Assembly (NCBI RefSeq): GCF_037969725.1
Contig: NZ_CP150203.1
Location: 5,996,501-6,060,500 of the forward strand
DNA from: Paenibacillus sp. FSL W8-0426
GTDB taxonomy: Bacteria > Bacillota > Bacilli > Paenibacillales > Paenibacillaceae
Length of the DNA: 64,000 nucleotides
Direction: 5' to 3'
The first letter of the stretch is position 1. Every line of letters starts with the position of its first letter. Below are positions 8,165 through 17,500 of the stretch, one piece after another. The position numbers were made by a program, and so were the translations under genes. The notes beneath the pieces are model-generated. The model saw only the letters and a program-made list of their open reading frames with translations, did not search any database and was not told the DNA's origin.

Positions 8165-9202
8165 TTATGAAAGACGGATCACTCGCCGATAATACATGCC
8201 ATCGATGAGTTCCTCCCATTCCAGTTCGCCGATGTTGGCATCCCGATAATATACGACCGTAGCGGGCAAAAAACCGGCCACAGGACCAAGCCCCCCGCAG
8301 ATCAAAGAGCCGCCGTCCCCACCTTTGGGCATAAGCTCTCCAGTCTGACTAAGCGTAAGCTCGCAACGATAGGGATCGCCTTCGAACCGGATGCCGAAGA
8401 AATTGGGCAGCTCCAGATCGTAAGCACGGCCGTCGTCCTCAAACATAGAAGGGTCCGGGTCCTGCTCCGCGTCTTCGTCCACAATGTCTGAGATACTCCT
8501 GCCGAAATGCTTCAGCTTCATCGTGTAGTCAAAGCTATCTCCCCACGGAAACAGCGTACGGCAACCCCCGCCGTAAAGGTACTCCCACTCCTCTTCCGTC
8601 AGCAAGGAAAACCCTGTTTTCTCGGTTTCTTCCTTCAACCGCTCCAGCGTCAGGTCTTCGTTGAACCAAAAGATTCGTATACCTCCTTCATGGCGCACCA
8701 AACGAAAATGCTGGTAACGTTCGTACTCGCTGATGTCAGATTGTTTGAATTTCTCCCATTCTTTCGCGAGTTCCCCATCATCCCAAGCCATAGCTTCTTC
8801 TTCGCTCACTTCAAACCAACCCAGGGAACGGGCCTGACATTCGACCAGCATCGGAGAAATGTGGACTTCTCTCACCGGAGACGAAAATTCGCGAAGATAA
8901 GCATCGATATCGTGTACGCCGTACTCACTGAAGGTTTCCCGAATATCGATGGCCGTCTCCTCGTTCATGCCTTCGTGCCAACCGTCCCACCCCAACGTCA
9001 CGAGATCACCTGGAACAAATACGAAGTCCCGTTGTTCATAGGAGAACACACCTGTCTCCGTGCACCGACCGTACCGTTCAAATTTCCGCAAGCCTTCGTA
9101 CGCCATGCCTTCCGGAAGTTCTGTCAGCTCCTGCAAATATTGTTCCTTTTCAACTGATGAAAGAGCAGCCCACGCTGTACGGTTCAAATGTTGTAATTCC
9201 AT
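8165..9202 (-). CDS. Formylglycine-generating-enzyme-like (SUMF1 fold) protein
   Basis: Protein of about 345 residues. The first 200 residues are acidic and not recognised. The C-terminal half carries the signature of the FGE/SUMF1/EgtB C-type-lectin-like fold: LLTEEEWEYLYGGG then LFPWGDSFDY, then NFFGIRFEGDPYRCELT and KGGDGGSLICGG. I cannot place the catalytic cysteines of true FGE, so an enzymatic role is unproven. A GTG at 9238 overlaps the upstream stop (GTGA), but the purine-rich AGGGCGGGGG favours ATG 9202. It is coupled with the upstream large gene and is probably the second gene of a two-gene operon. Confidence 0.65.
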   Translation of the reverse strand: MELQHLNRTAWAALSSVEKEQYLQELTELPEGMAYEGLRKFERYGRCTETGVFSYEQRDFVFVPGDLVTLGWDGWHEGMNEETAIDIRETFSEYGVHDIDAYLREFSSPVREVHISPMLVECQARSLGWFEVSEEEAMAWDDGELAKEWEKFKQSDISEYERYQHFRLVRHEGGIRIFWFNEDLTLERLKEETEKTGFSLLTEEEWEYLYGGGCRTLFPWGDSFDYTMKLKHFGRSISDIVDEDAEQDPDPSMFEDDGRAYDLELPNFFGIRFEGDPYRCELTLSQTGELMPKGGDGGSLICGGLGPVAGFLPATVVYYRDANIGELEWEELIDGMYYRRVIRLS

Positions 9203-9234
9203 ATCCCCCGCCCTCTCCCTGAATTGTACTCTCG

Positions 9235-10908
9235 TCACTTGCCCGCTGCATGCAGCAATGCCTGCAGAAGCTCCTTACGCCGGCCTTCGGCCTTTCGTGC
9301 CAAACCAGCCAGTTTCTCTACCTTTCCCCATATCGGATACAACACGCGCTGGACCTCATAAGCCTCTAATCCTTGCACCTTTTCTACCCATAAAGCCAGC
9401 TTGTCCTCATCTTCCAGCACAGGCTGAAGAGCTTTCAGCTTCAAACCATCGGTGGAACGCCTCAAACATGCGATGAGTGGCGGGAGCGATTGCTGCGTCA
9501 GTCCGTGTTGTTCGACAAAGGCTGCCGTGAACTTGTCCTGCACCATCTGATGCTCGTCATCCACCAGACCCATGTATGTCTCCACCAGAGGGAAATAACG
9601 CTCGTCCGCAAGGCCAAGTCCGAAGGTGGCGTAGGAACCAGGCATGCAATTTTTCTCTCCCTCCGTGTCCTCATACCATTCGAACTCCTCCATCACTTCG
9701 CGTGCGTATTCCTCCAACAGCGGATGCAATTCGGGATAACCCAGCGCATTCGCAAAAAAACGGTGGGTATCCGATTTCGCCAGTCCTTTGACCGGCAAGT
9801 AGTGCTTGGCTTTCGATTTCAGCTTGATTTTGTAGCTTTTGGGAAAACCCTGCTTCAGCAGACGGATGATGTATCCAAGCGCCTGTTCGTAAGCTTTCGC
9901 CGCTTCCTCGCGAACTACAATGGTGATGGTCGAAAAGACGTCATTGGCCGTGCATTCCACCTGTTCATTCCGCATTTGAATGTCTTCCTTGGCGAAGGTG
10001 CCGCTGCCCTCTTCCATCATGCGCGCGGCCTGACTGCTTCCAAGCTGCTCGGCAAGCTCAAGGAAGGTTACCCCCGTCGATTTGCTGTAATTGGGCTCAT
10101 ACCTTAAAATCATTACGGCTCCATATAACAGCAGCCTGACGGGATGATGATCAGCATCGTGTTCACCCAGAGACGCTCCTGGTTTAAGCGTATACTCATT
10201 GGATCTGTAAGCCGAGCGCTGGACGTCAAAATACAAGGGCAAAAACTGATTCTCCGCCCAGTTCCTCAAGCTTTGAGTAATATTTCTCCGATGCTCCGAG
10301 AGCGCTTCCTGGCGCCCCTTGTTCAACGCCTGAATGCGATCGTATTGCGCGATGATCCATGGCACGTCCAACTCCGGGAACAACACGGGATCGAGCAAAT
10401 GCCGGACTAAAAAGAACGTTTCCAGCGGTTTCGTTGGATAAGACCCATTGGTCAGCTTCCGATCGACATAAGCATGTATCTGTTCAAGCAGCAACCGCTT
10501 TTTTTCCTCATTGACTGATTCAAACAGCGTGATCCGCAGAGAACCTTCGTCCGTCGGGAACTTGCCCCGAAAAGTAAATCGATAGTCAATCAGCGGCGTA
10601 TCTGCCAAACGTTCCAGTCTCTCCTGAATCACCTGTGCCAAACGAGGACGGATTTCAGTCTGAACCTGCTCCACCGTAAAAACATCGTTCTTTCCGGGCC
10701 TCAATCCTTCTTCATCCATACCGAGATCCAGGCTGTCCACGGTTGTTCTTCCCGGCCGATAATCCAGCAGCACATCATCATAGATGCCTGATTGCAGCTT
10801 CGTTCGTTTCACTGTTGACTCGGCATCGTCCCGTTTCTCCGTTTGGTCGAACCATTGATGGATCTCCGCGATCATCTCCTCCACGGCCTCTTCTACAATG
10901 ATGCTCAT
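9235..10908 (-). CDS. Large uncharacterised cytosolic protein (possibly DUF6138)
   Basis: Protein of 557 residues with no signal peptide and no membrane helix, rich in charged residues and predicted mainly helical. Recognisable stretches include RNITQSLRNWAENQFLPLYF and YATFGLGLADERYFPLVETY. I do not recognise a function. I have a weak memory that similar Bacillales proteins are filed as DUF6138. Start ATG 10908 has an AAGGAGG about nine bases upstream. The stop overlaps a GTG of the FGE-like gene, so the two are probably one operon and may act together. Confidence 0.7.
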   Translation of the reverse strand: MSIIVEEAVEEMIAEIHQWFDQTEKRDDAESTVKRTKLQSGIYDDVLLDYRPGRTTVDSLDLGMDEEGLRPGKNDVFTVEQVQTEIRPRLAQVIQERLERLADTPLIDYRFTFRGKFPTDEGSLRITLFESVNEEKKRLLLEQIHAYVDRKLTNGSYPTKPLETFFLVRHLLDPVLFPELDVPWIIAQYDRIQALNKGRQEALSEHRRNITQSLRNWAENQFLPLYFDVQRSAYRSNEYTLKPGASLGEHDADHHPVRLLLYGAVMILRYEPNYSKSTGVTFLELAEQLGSSQAARMMEEGSGTFAKEDIQMRNEQVECTANDVFSTITIVVREEAAKAYEQALGYIIRLLKQGFPKSYKIKLKSKAKHYLPVKGLAKSDTHRFFANALGYPELHPLLEEYAREVMEEFEWYEDTEGEKNCMPGSYATFGLGLADERYFPLVETYMGLVDDEHQMVQDKFTAAFVEQHGLTQQSLPPLIACLRRSTDGLKLKALQPVLEDEDKLALWVEKVQGLEAYEVQRVLYPIWGKVEKLAGLARKAEGRRKELLQALLHAAGK

Positions 10909-11112
10909 TGATCCGTCTCCTCCTTATATGGACATGTTCCCCTTAAAATGCACCACTACTTCTATCACAAATATGCGCATCTACGTTCGTATCCTGCCTA
11001 TTATTGTACTATCGCTTGCCAGGCCTAAACAATAAGTCTCACGTACGGTTGTCCGCCGTCCTGCCCGCTTCGACGATCAACTCCAGATCGCTCATTAAAC
11101 TCCCCCGGCAGA
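10909..11112. other. Intergenic stretch between two minus-strand genes
   Basis: Upstream region of the 557-residue protein. Apart from its ribosome binding site I see only a TACAAT sequence (minus strand, near 11005) that could be a -10 box without a clear -35. No RNA gene or coding frame is evident. Confidence 0.5.
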
Positions 11113-11157
11113 ATAAAAAACACCGAAATCAAGGCCTGTTCCAGCCCGATTCCGGTG
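11113..11157 (-). terminator. Terminator of the LipO-type binding protein gene
   Basis: Minus-strand stem CACCGGAATC / GATTTCGGTG with a GC-rich loop, followed by TTTTTTATT. It lies 57 bases beyond the stop of the binding-protein gene. Confidence 0.85.
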
Positions 11158-11213
11158 CAATTGCGAAAATGATTATTGATTGTAATCCTTTAGTACGACT
11201 TCTTTCAAACCAC

Positions 11214-12866
11214 TTAATTTACGGTTTTGAACCATTCGTTCACTTCGACCGTAATGTCATCGCCGCCCATCGATTTCCATTTTTCCACGAATGCGTCGAA
11301 CTCATCGATGCCGACTTGGCCGTAGATGATTTTGCTGAACGTGTCCTTCTCCAGCTTGTCGAGAGCATCCTTTTTCATTTTCATCGTATCGGTCGGCGCA
11401 CCGGTGAACTTGTTCTTGATCGCATCGTCTTTGTGTGCCACGACCACCTCTGCAGCGGCGAACACTTCCGGTTTGTTGGCCATGCTCGTGTTTTTCTCGA
11501 ACGGCGTTTCGGGCTCCTTGCCGGTGGCCAGTTCCGCGAGCGTATCCATCATCAAGTTCGGAATGCGCGCGCCGTCATACGTAATGGTGTACTTGAGCGG
11601 CGATACGCCATCCTTGAGATCGGCTTCGCCGACGACTTTGCCGTCCACGATATCGAAGTCGTACCCCTGGGCAAAGCCGTGCTCGAATTCGCCGCCCACT
11701 TCCGGGTTCGCAAAATGATCGAACAAGTAATTTTGATACGTGAAGAAAATTTCGGGATTCGCTATGTCCTTGTTGATCAATACTACGCCATTGCTTGCGC
11801 CGGAACCATGGTGGTGGCTTTCGCCAGTCGGGCCTGTCGGCAGCGCAATGGCTTTGTAGGCAGCGCCCTCCACGTTTTTCTTCACATCGTCGATCGGCCA
11901 GTTCGGCATCCAGTGCGGCCCGACGATGATGCCGGCTTTGCCTGCGGTAAACAGCTCGGCAGCTTTGATTTCATCGTAAACGCCGGCTTCCTTCGGCAGG
12001 TAGCCTTTGTCCAGCCACTCTTTCATCGTAGCGAGCCCTTGCTTCACGCCAGGCTGGATCGAGCCGTATTCAAGCGTGCCGTCCGCGGCTTCGTTCCATT
12101 GTCCGGGCATCGTGCCGTACATGCCGAAGATCCAGCCGGATTCCGTCATCCACGTATTCAGCGCGTTCTTCATGCCGACGGTCAAGCCGTACGTATCCTT
12201 TTTGCCATTGCCGTCCGGGTCCTGGTTCGTGAATGCGTCCATGACGGCCACCAGTTCGTCGATCGTTTTCGGCTCTTCCAGCCCAAGCTTTTTCAGCCAA
12301 TCCTCGCGAATGAACATGACCGGATCGCCGTTATAGGCATAATCGAAAATCGGAATGCCGTACCTTTTACCTTCGTACATGTACGGGTACCACTCTTCCG
12401 GCGCGGAGGCGGCCGCCTCTTTCCACGTATCCGAAGCGTATTTGTCGAACAGCTCGCCAGCATCGGCGAACTTGCCGGACTCGATCAACTCCCGGACCAG
12501 ATTATAATCGCCCCGGATCGAAACGATGTCCGGCAGCTCCTCGTTGGCCGACAACGACAGACGCAGCTTGGTATAGAACGCATCGTTGGTCACCGATACC
12601 GCCCATGGCGTGCTCAGCTCGATGCCTAACCGTTCCTTGGCCCACTTGGTGTGCACGTTGCTCTGGGCGGTTTCACCGTTTTTGAACCGGGTATCGTCGT
12701 TCCAGGCACGCAAGTAGCTCATCTGCACCGCCGGCTCATATTTCCCGTCCTTCAGGGCAAGCGGTGCCGCCGCTTCCGGCGCGGCTTCTTCCTTGGCTCC
12801 CGAGCTGCATGCAGTCACGACGACCATCGTCAGCGCGAGCAGCGCCGTCATCATTTTTCTATACAT
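11214..12866 (-). CDS. LipO-type substrate-binding lipoprotein of a YesM/YesN-controlled ABC importer
   Basis: Extracellular solute-binding lipoprotein of 550 residues with lipobox VTAC (Cys20) and an Ala/Glu-rich linker. It is longer than CUT1 binders such as MalE and has the layout of Paenibacillus LipO/YtcQ proteins that bind oligosaccharides: FIREDWLKKLGLEEPKT, then DPDGNGKKDTYGLT (a calcium-loop-like DPDGNGKKD), then ESGWIFGMYG. GAGGAGGG precedes ATG 12866. Its permeases are 3.7 kb away on the other strand, beyond the two-component genes. The same 28-base site lies upstream of both units, so they are probably one regulon. Confidence 0.9.
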   Translation of the reverse strand: MYRKMMTALLALTMVVVTACSSGAKEEAAPEAAAPLALKDGKYEPAVQMSYLRAWNDDTRFKNGETAQSNVHTKWAKERLGIELSTPWAVSVTNDAFYTKLRLSLSANEELPDIVSIRGDYNLVRELIESGKFADAGELFDKYASDTWKEAAASAPEEWYPYMYEGKRYGIPIFDYAYNGDPVMFIREDWLKKLGLEEPKTIDELVAVMDAFTNQDPDGNGKKDTYGLTVGMKNALNTWMTESGWIFGMYGTMPGQWNEAADGTLEYGSIQPGVKQGLATMKEWLDKGYLPKEAGVYDEIKAAELFTAGKAGIIVGPHWMPNWPIDDVKKNVEGAAYKAIALPTGPTGESHHHGSGASNGVVLINKDIANPEIFFTYQNYLFDHFANPEVGGEFEHGFAQGYDFDIVDGKVVGEADLKDGVSPLKYTITYDGARIPNLMMDTLAELATGKEPETPFEKNTSMANKPEVFAAAEVVVAHKDDAIKNKFTGAPTDTMKMKKDALDKLEKDTFSKIIYGQVGIDEFDAFVEKWKSMGGDDITVEVNEWFKTVN

Positions 12867-12944
12867 GAAAACCCCTCCTCAGTGACTGTGTATCCCCTTA
12901 CATGAAAAGGATAGTTCAGCCGGGAAAGCAAACAAATATCACAA

Positions 12945-12972
12945 TTTCAATGTTCATATCGATTTGTTAACC
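12945..12972 (-). promoter_or_regulatory. Candidate response-regulator site upstream of the binding-protein gene
   Basis: Minus strand GGTTAACAAATC, ten bases, then TTGAAA. The same composite in the same spacing lies upstream of the permease operon at 16384-16411, pointing towards it. The site begins at the stop codon of the response regulator gene. The TTGAAA may serve as a -35 box needing an activator, since no good -10 follows. Confidence 0.6.
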
Positions 12973-14559
12973 GTTCCGGAAATCCTGCGGCGTCAGCCCA
13001 TAGTGCTTGCGGAACACTTGAATGAAATAAGGGGTGTTGTTGTAACCCACCTCCTGGCCGACCTCATAGATCTTCATCGAGGTATGCTTCAACAGGTGTA
13101 CCGCCCGGTCCATCCGGGAACGCATAATGTAATCGCTGATGCCTTCGCCGGTGGATTGTTTGTACAGTTTGGACAAATACACCGGGTGCAGATGCACCTC
13201 ACCGGCAATGACCTGCAGGGACAAGTCCTCGGACAGATGGCGGTCGATCCATTGCTGCACCTGGCGAATCAATGGCGGAACGTTGTCCTGGCGATCTTCC
13301 TGCGCGCTTGTCTCCCACTGAAGCATCACTTTCTTCGTCCATGCATCGAGGCTGCGCAGCGATACGCCGTATCCGTCCTTCAGCAGCTGCTGATACTCTT
13401 CGCCGAGCACCTCGGACAACTGCCTCCCTTCCCGATGCGCCATATAGGAGAACGCGGCCGCCAAATAGTGAAAAGCGACATACACATGCTCCGGAAATAC
13501 GCTGCCTGACAGCTCCGCAAAGATGCCGTCGATTTTACGCTGTGCCTCATCCACTCTTCCCGCCTCCAACAGCGTGGTGAGTGCAGGCGGTTCATAGAGC
13601 GACGACAACGATTTCAGCGCCGTTCCCCGAGGTTCGGCGGTCGCTTGAAGATGCAGCCCCTTTCCGGCATCCGCTTGTTTGCGAAGGGCGCTGACGGCCT
13701 GCAGGTACAGCTGGGGGACATGTTCGGGAAAACGCCCCATTCGGCTCGAAGACACCGAAATGCTTGCATTCAGGTACTGCCTCACGCTGTGGATCAGCCG
13801 ATCCCCCAGCCTGCCGAGCAGCAGCTCGGCATCGTCCCCCTCCTGCTTCGGGCTGACCATGAATACAAGGTCATCGTAAGCATCTTCGGTATGGCACAGA
13901 TGATAGCTGCCGCCGAAGATTTCCTCGACCACGTTGGAGATGGCGTATTTCATCAGGCGGAACGCTTGGTGCGCCTCTTGCGCGTCATCGTAGCGAACGA
14001 TAAGCACCTGCATTTTATCCTGCGGGCGAAAGCCGATCTCGAGCTGCTCCAGCTTCGCCGTCAATTCCCCATCGGCAAATCGCCGTCCCAACAATACGTC
14101 TTTCATCAGTTCCGCCCGCTTCGCCGGCAGATGCTCCCTCACCGAATACATGGCGCGCTGATGCATCATGCGTTTCTCCCCTTCAAGCCTGATCTGCACG
14201 GAAGCCTGCTGCACCGCTTCAATAAGTTCTTCGTCCCTTACGGGTTTGAGCAAATAGCTGACCGTGCCGTGCTTGAGCGCCTGTTTGGCATAGTCGAAAG
14301 AGGCGTGGCCGGACAAAATAATGCACTTGACCTGCTCCCACCGCTGCCTGACATGGCCGACCAGATCAAGGCCCGACAAGCCCGGCATGCGAATATCCGT
14401 GATGATGATATGAACGCTGTGCTCGGCCATCGTCTGCAAAGCCTCCTTTACGGAATAGGCTTTGAATACCCGGCCAATGCCGTGCTCCCTCCACGGAATG
14501 GATGCAGCAATCGATTCCACCGCCGAATGTTCGTCATCCACGACCATCAAATTCATCAT
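12967..14559 (-). CDS. AraC-type response regulator (YesN-like)
   Basis: Cytosolic two-component regulator of 530 residues. The receiver domain occupies residues 1-120, with acidic pocket VVDDE and phospho-acceptor Asp55 (ITDIRMPG), plus LSGHASFDYA and LLKPV. A long linker region follows, then two AraC-type helix-turn-helix motifs at the C-terminus (LQVIAGEVHLHPVYLSKLYK, then IYEVGQEVGYNNTPYFIQVF). The start is ATG 14559, with GGAGG nine bases upstream. It overlaps the kinase gene by 26 bases, a common YesM/YesN arrangement. It should control the LipO-type importer genes flanking it on both sides. Confidence 0.93.
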   Translation of the reverse strand: MMNLMVVDDEHSAVESIAASIPWREHGIGRVFKAYSVKEALQTMAEHSVHIIITDIRMPGLSGLDLVGHVRQRWEQVKCIILSGHASFDYAKQALKHGTVSYLLKPVRDEELIEAVQQASVQIRLEGEKRMMHQRAMYSVREHLPAKRAELMKDVLLGRRFADGELTAKLEQLEIGFRPQDKMQVLIVRYDDAQEAHQAFRLMKYAISNVVEEIFGGSYHLCHTEDAYDDLVFMVSPKQEGDDAELLLGRLGDRLIHSVRQYLNASISVSSSRMGRFPEHVPQLYLQAVSALRKQADAGKGLHLQATAEPRGTALKSLSSLYEPPALTTLLEAGRVDEAQRKIDGIFAELSGSVFPEHVYVAFHYLAAAFSYMAHREGRQLSEVLGEEYQQLLKDGYGVSLRSLDAWTKKVMLQWETSAQEDRQDNVPPLIRQVQQWIDRHLSEDLSLQVIAGEVHLHPVYLSKLYKQSTGEGISDYIMRSRMDRAVHLLKHTSMKIYEVGQEVGYNNTPYFIQVFRKHYGLTPQDFRNG

Positions 14560-16297
14560 GGGAAAGTTCCTCCTTAAACCATCGTATTTCAACGCTAAGC
14601 CCTCCCTGCGGAATCTCCGCAAAATGAAGCCCTGATGACAACCCGTATCGCGTAACCAAGCGCTGATGAACATTCCACGTCCCCGTGCCGATCTCTTCGC
14701 CCATCGGTTCGTGCAATTCCCGTTCGAGCCGATCGATCGCCTGCGGCGTCAGCGCGACGCCATCGTTGTCCACGAACAAGCTATAACGCGCATAGGTTTT
14801 GCCGTCGATCTGCTCGCGTGTAACCATGCCTGTCACCACGATATGGCCGCTGCCTTCCATCGGCTCAATGCCGTGGATGACCGCATTCTCCACGATCGGC
14901 TGAATGAGCAAGCGGGGAATGCGCTGCTGCATCAGTTCTCCGGGAACATCGATTTCATAGGAGAGCCGATTCGTACGCATCTGCTGGATGGACAAATAAT
15001 TGTTCAGCAGCTCCACTTCCCGTTCGACGGTAGTCATGTCGTTCTGGTCCTTCGTGATGTAACGGTAATAATCGCCAAGACTGAGCGCCATGGCTACGAC
15101 CGCTTCGCGATTGCCGAGCTGGGTCATGTTTTTGATGTAAGACAGGCAATTGTACAGAAAATGAGGGTTGATCTGGGACTGCAGATGCTTCAGCGTCGCT
15201 TCCCGCGAACGAATGCGTTCCTCGTACACCTTCTCGATCAGCTCCTGAATTTGCTCCGCCATATGGTTGAAGCTTTGGGTCAAATAAGTGAATTCGTCCC
15301 GTGAATGGTCGACCGCAATCCGGGTGGAAAGCTGTCCCTTGCGAATCTGCTGCAACCCTCTCATCAGGCGGTAGATCGGGATCTGTACCTTGCGGTAGAG
15401 CAGCAGGGCCGCCCCGATGCTAAGTACAAGCAGCAGCAGGATGGACGTCACGAACATGTTCCGGCTCTTGTCCATCGGATTCAGCAGGTCGTCCAGCACG
15501 ACCGGGTTGACATATATCGCATCCAGCTGTTTGGAGCGGACGTAGCTGACGAGATATTGCTTGCCGCCCGCTTCGAGCTGCCAATTCCCGGCGTCCTGCC
15601 CCAGTGCATCCAGCGGCATACCGCGCCGAATGGCTTCCACCAGTTCCGGCTCCGCGCTGCGATTGACGAACGGGTCGCTATTCGGGACGAGCAGGAACGG
15701 ATCGCCGCCCTGCGTCTCCTTGAAATCGTCGAGCATGGCCACAATGTTCATCGGGTCGAAGCTGATTTCCATGACCGTCCGCACACCCGTTTCAGCCGGT
15801 TTGTCGCTCCATTCATAATGGTCGGTGAAAAAATACGTAAAGCTCCCTTCGTTCAGCTTCCACGCACCCGGCTCCGGATACCTAAGCATGCTTTCTTTAA
15901 ACACCGTAAGATTCGCCTTTGTGGATAGAACAAGCTCCGCCTGCGGCAGCACAATCGTGATGTCGTTTTTCCACTGGCTGGTGGACTGGTACAACGACAA
16001 TTTGTCGAGAATGTCGAGATAAATGCTGTTTTTTTCGTATTGGCTCGTTGCATCGTTCATGTAGCGATAATGCAGTATGCTCGGATCGCGCAGCAAGGTC
16101 AAAGCGTATAACGAGAGCTGCTCTATGTTTTTGTCCACCTGTGAACTGAAATAACTGAACTGGTTCAGGCTGGACTGCTGCTTCTCCTCCACGACCATAT
16201 CCACGTTCGCCTGATTCGCATAACTGTAGAGCAGCAAAATCGGTACCAGCAGGCACACCAGCAGCACGACCGTTTTGGCGAACACCGTCAATCTCAT
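14534..16297 (-). CDS. Sensor histidine kinase (YesM-like)
   Basis: Membrane sensor of 587 residues. An N-terminal helix (VVLLVCLLVPILLLYSY) and a second helix near residues 285-305 flank an extracytoplasmic sensor domain. A HAMP linker follows, then the His_kinase box (HLQSQINPHFLYNCLSYIKN) and an HATPase domain (PRLLIQPIVENAVIHGI, then GTGTWNVHQRL). Start ATG 16297 has GGTGGAG just upstream. It is divergent from the permease operon and translationally overlapped with its response regulator. The ligand is probably the importer's sugar or its binding protein. Confidence 0.93.
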   Translation of the reverse strand: MRLTVFAKTVVLLVCLLVPILLLYSYANQANVDMVVEEKQQSSLNQFSYFSSQVDKNIEQLSLYALTLLRDPSILHYRYMNDATSQYEKNSIYLDILDKLSLYQSTSQWKNDITIVLPQAELVLSTKANLTVFKESMLRYPEPGAWKLNEGSFTYFFTDHYEWSDKPAETGVRTVMEISFDPMNIVAMLDDFKETQGGDPFLLVPNSDPFVNRSAEPELVEAIRRGMPLDALGQDAGNWQLEAGGKQYLVSYVRSKQLDAIYVNPVVLDDLLNPMDKSRNMFVTSILLLLVLSIGAALLLYRKVQIPIYRLMRGLQQIRKGQLSTRIAVDHSRDEFTYLTQSFNHMAEQIQELIEKVYEERIRSREATLKHLQSQINPHFLYNCLSYIKNMTQLGNREAVVAMALSLGDYYRYITKDQNDMTTVEREVELLNNYLSIQQMRTNRLSYEIDVPGELMQQRIPRLLIQPIVENAVIHGIEPMEGSGHIVVTGMVTREQIDGKTYARYSLFVDNDGVALTPQAIDRLERELHEPMGEEIGTGTWNVHQRLVTRYGLSSGLHFAEIPQGGLSVEIRWFKEELSHDEFDGRG

Positions 16298-16383
16298 GAC
16301 TCCACCCTGCTTCCGGTTAAGAATAGGAAAACACCGAAGTCCTATTTTATATTGAAACCCCTTACATATCCATATTGAATTTT

Positions 16384-16411
16384 GGTTAACAAATCAACAT
16401 CCGTCTTGAAA
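16384..16411 (+). promoter_or_regulatory. Candidate response-regulator site upstream of the permease operon
   Basis: GGTTAACAAATC, ten bases, then TTGAAA, identical in both blocks and spacing to the minus-strand copy at 12945-12972. It sits in the divergent region between the kinase and the permease genes, 112 bases before the permease start. Confidence 0.6.
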
Positions 16412-16522
16412 AGTTGCTCTATAGCCGGCCTGTTTCCATTGCTATAATTCAGTTGCTCCACCCGTGCAGAGGCGATTCTGCCTTGATTTCTGGCACGGCT
16501 GGACGATCAAAGGAGGGACCTG

Positions 16523-17488
16523 ATGGCTATGGAACAACCGATAACAAGCCCTGCTCCGGCAAGCCGGATAAACGGGCATCCGCGCAAGCGCACCCGCTGG
16601 AATTGGAAACGGACCTGGCCGCTGCACCTGATGCTGCTGCCTGCCGTATTGCTTACTTTGCTGTTCGCCTATGTCCCCATGGGCGGCATCGTGATCGCTT
16701 TCCAGGATTTCAAACCTTGGCTCGGCTTGACCGGGTCCAAGTGGGTCGGCTGGGAAAACTTCCGTTTCATGTTCGAATATCCCGACAGCGTGCAGGTCAT
16801 CTGGAACACCGTGCTGATCGCTTCGATGAAAATCGTGGCCGGACTGGTCGCTCCGGTCGTCTTCGCGATTTTGCTGAACGAAGTCCGCCATTCCGCGTTT
16901 AAACGTTTCTCGCAAACGCTCGTATACCTGCCGCACTTCCTGTCTTGGGTCGTGTTGGGCGGTATCTTGCTCGACATGCTGTCCCCCGAAGGCGGACTTG
17001 TGAACCGGGTGCTGGCGGCGGCCGGCATCGAACCGATCTTTTTTCTGGGCGACGGCGACTGGTTCCGCGTAACGGTGGTGATCAGTGATGTGTGGAAAGA
17101 GTTCGGATTCGGGACGATTGTATTCCTCGCTGCACTGGCGGGCATCAATCCCGCGCTTTACGAGGCTTCCGAGGTGGATGGGGCTTCGAGGCTCAAGCAG
17201 ACGCTGCACATTACGCTGCCTGCGCTGGTTCCAATGATTATCGTAGTAGGTACACTGTCGCTGGGCAACATCCTGAATGCAGGCTTCGACCAGATTTTCA
17301 ATCTGTACAACCCGCTGGTCTATGAAAAAGGGGACATTATCGATACGTTCGTGTACCGTATGGGGATTTTGAGCGGGAAGATGAGCTTTGCGACCGCCGT
17401 CGGATTATTTAAATCCTTCGTGGCGATGTTCCTGATCATTACGGCCTACCGGATGGCTTACAAAATCGCCAATTACCGCATTTTCTAA
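16523..17488 (+). CDS. LplB-type oligosaccharide ABC permease
   Basis: Permease of 321 residues with about six membrane helices and the EAA loop (LYEASEVDGASRLK, then ITLPAL). A long basic N-terminal tail and the segment KRTWPLHLMLLPAVLLTLLFAYVPMGG (shown here in parts: HLMLLPAVLL, FAYVPMGGIV) are typical of LplB/YtcP-group permeases that pair with LipO lipoproteins. AAAGGAGG precedes ATG 16523. It is the first gene of a two-gene operon, divergent from the sensor kinase. Confidence 0.92.
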   Translation: MAMEQPITSPAPASRINGHPRKRTRWNWKRTWPLHLMLLPAVLLTLLFAYVPMGGIVIAFQDFKPWLGLTGSKWVGWENFRFMFEYPDSVQVIWNTVLIASMKIVAGLVAPVVFAILLNEVRHSAFKRFSQTLVYLPHFLSWVVLGGILLDMLSPEGGLVNRVLAAAGIEPIFFLGDGDWFRVTVVISDVWKEFGFGTIVFLAALAGINPALYEASEVDGASRLKQTLHITLPALVPMIIVVGTLSLGNILNAGFDQIFNLYNPLVYEKGDIIDTFVYRMGILSGKMSFATAVGLFKSFVAMFLIITAYRMAYKIANYRIF

Positions 17489-17500
17489 GGAGGAATCAAG

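Noticed and set aside
11004..12629. Plus-strand open frame of 541 codons antisense to the LipO-type gene
   Set aside because: It is the complement of a well-supported lipoprotein gene with high GC at third positions. The translation is His/Arg/Val-rich without domains or a ribosome binding site.
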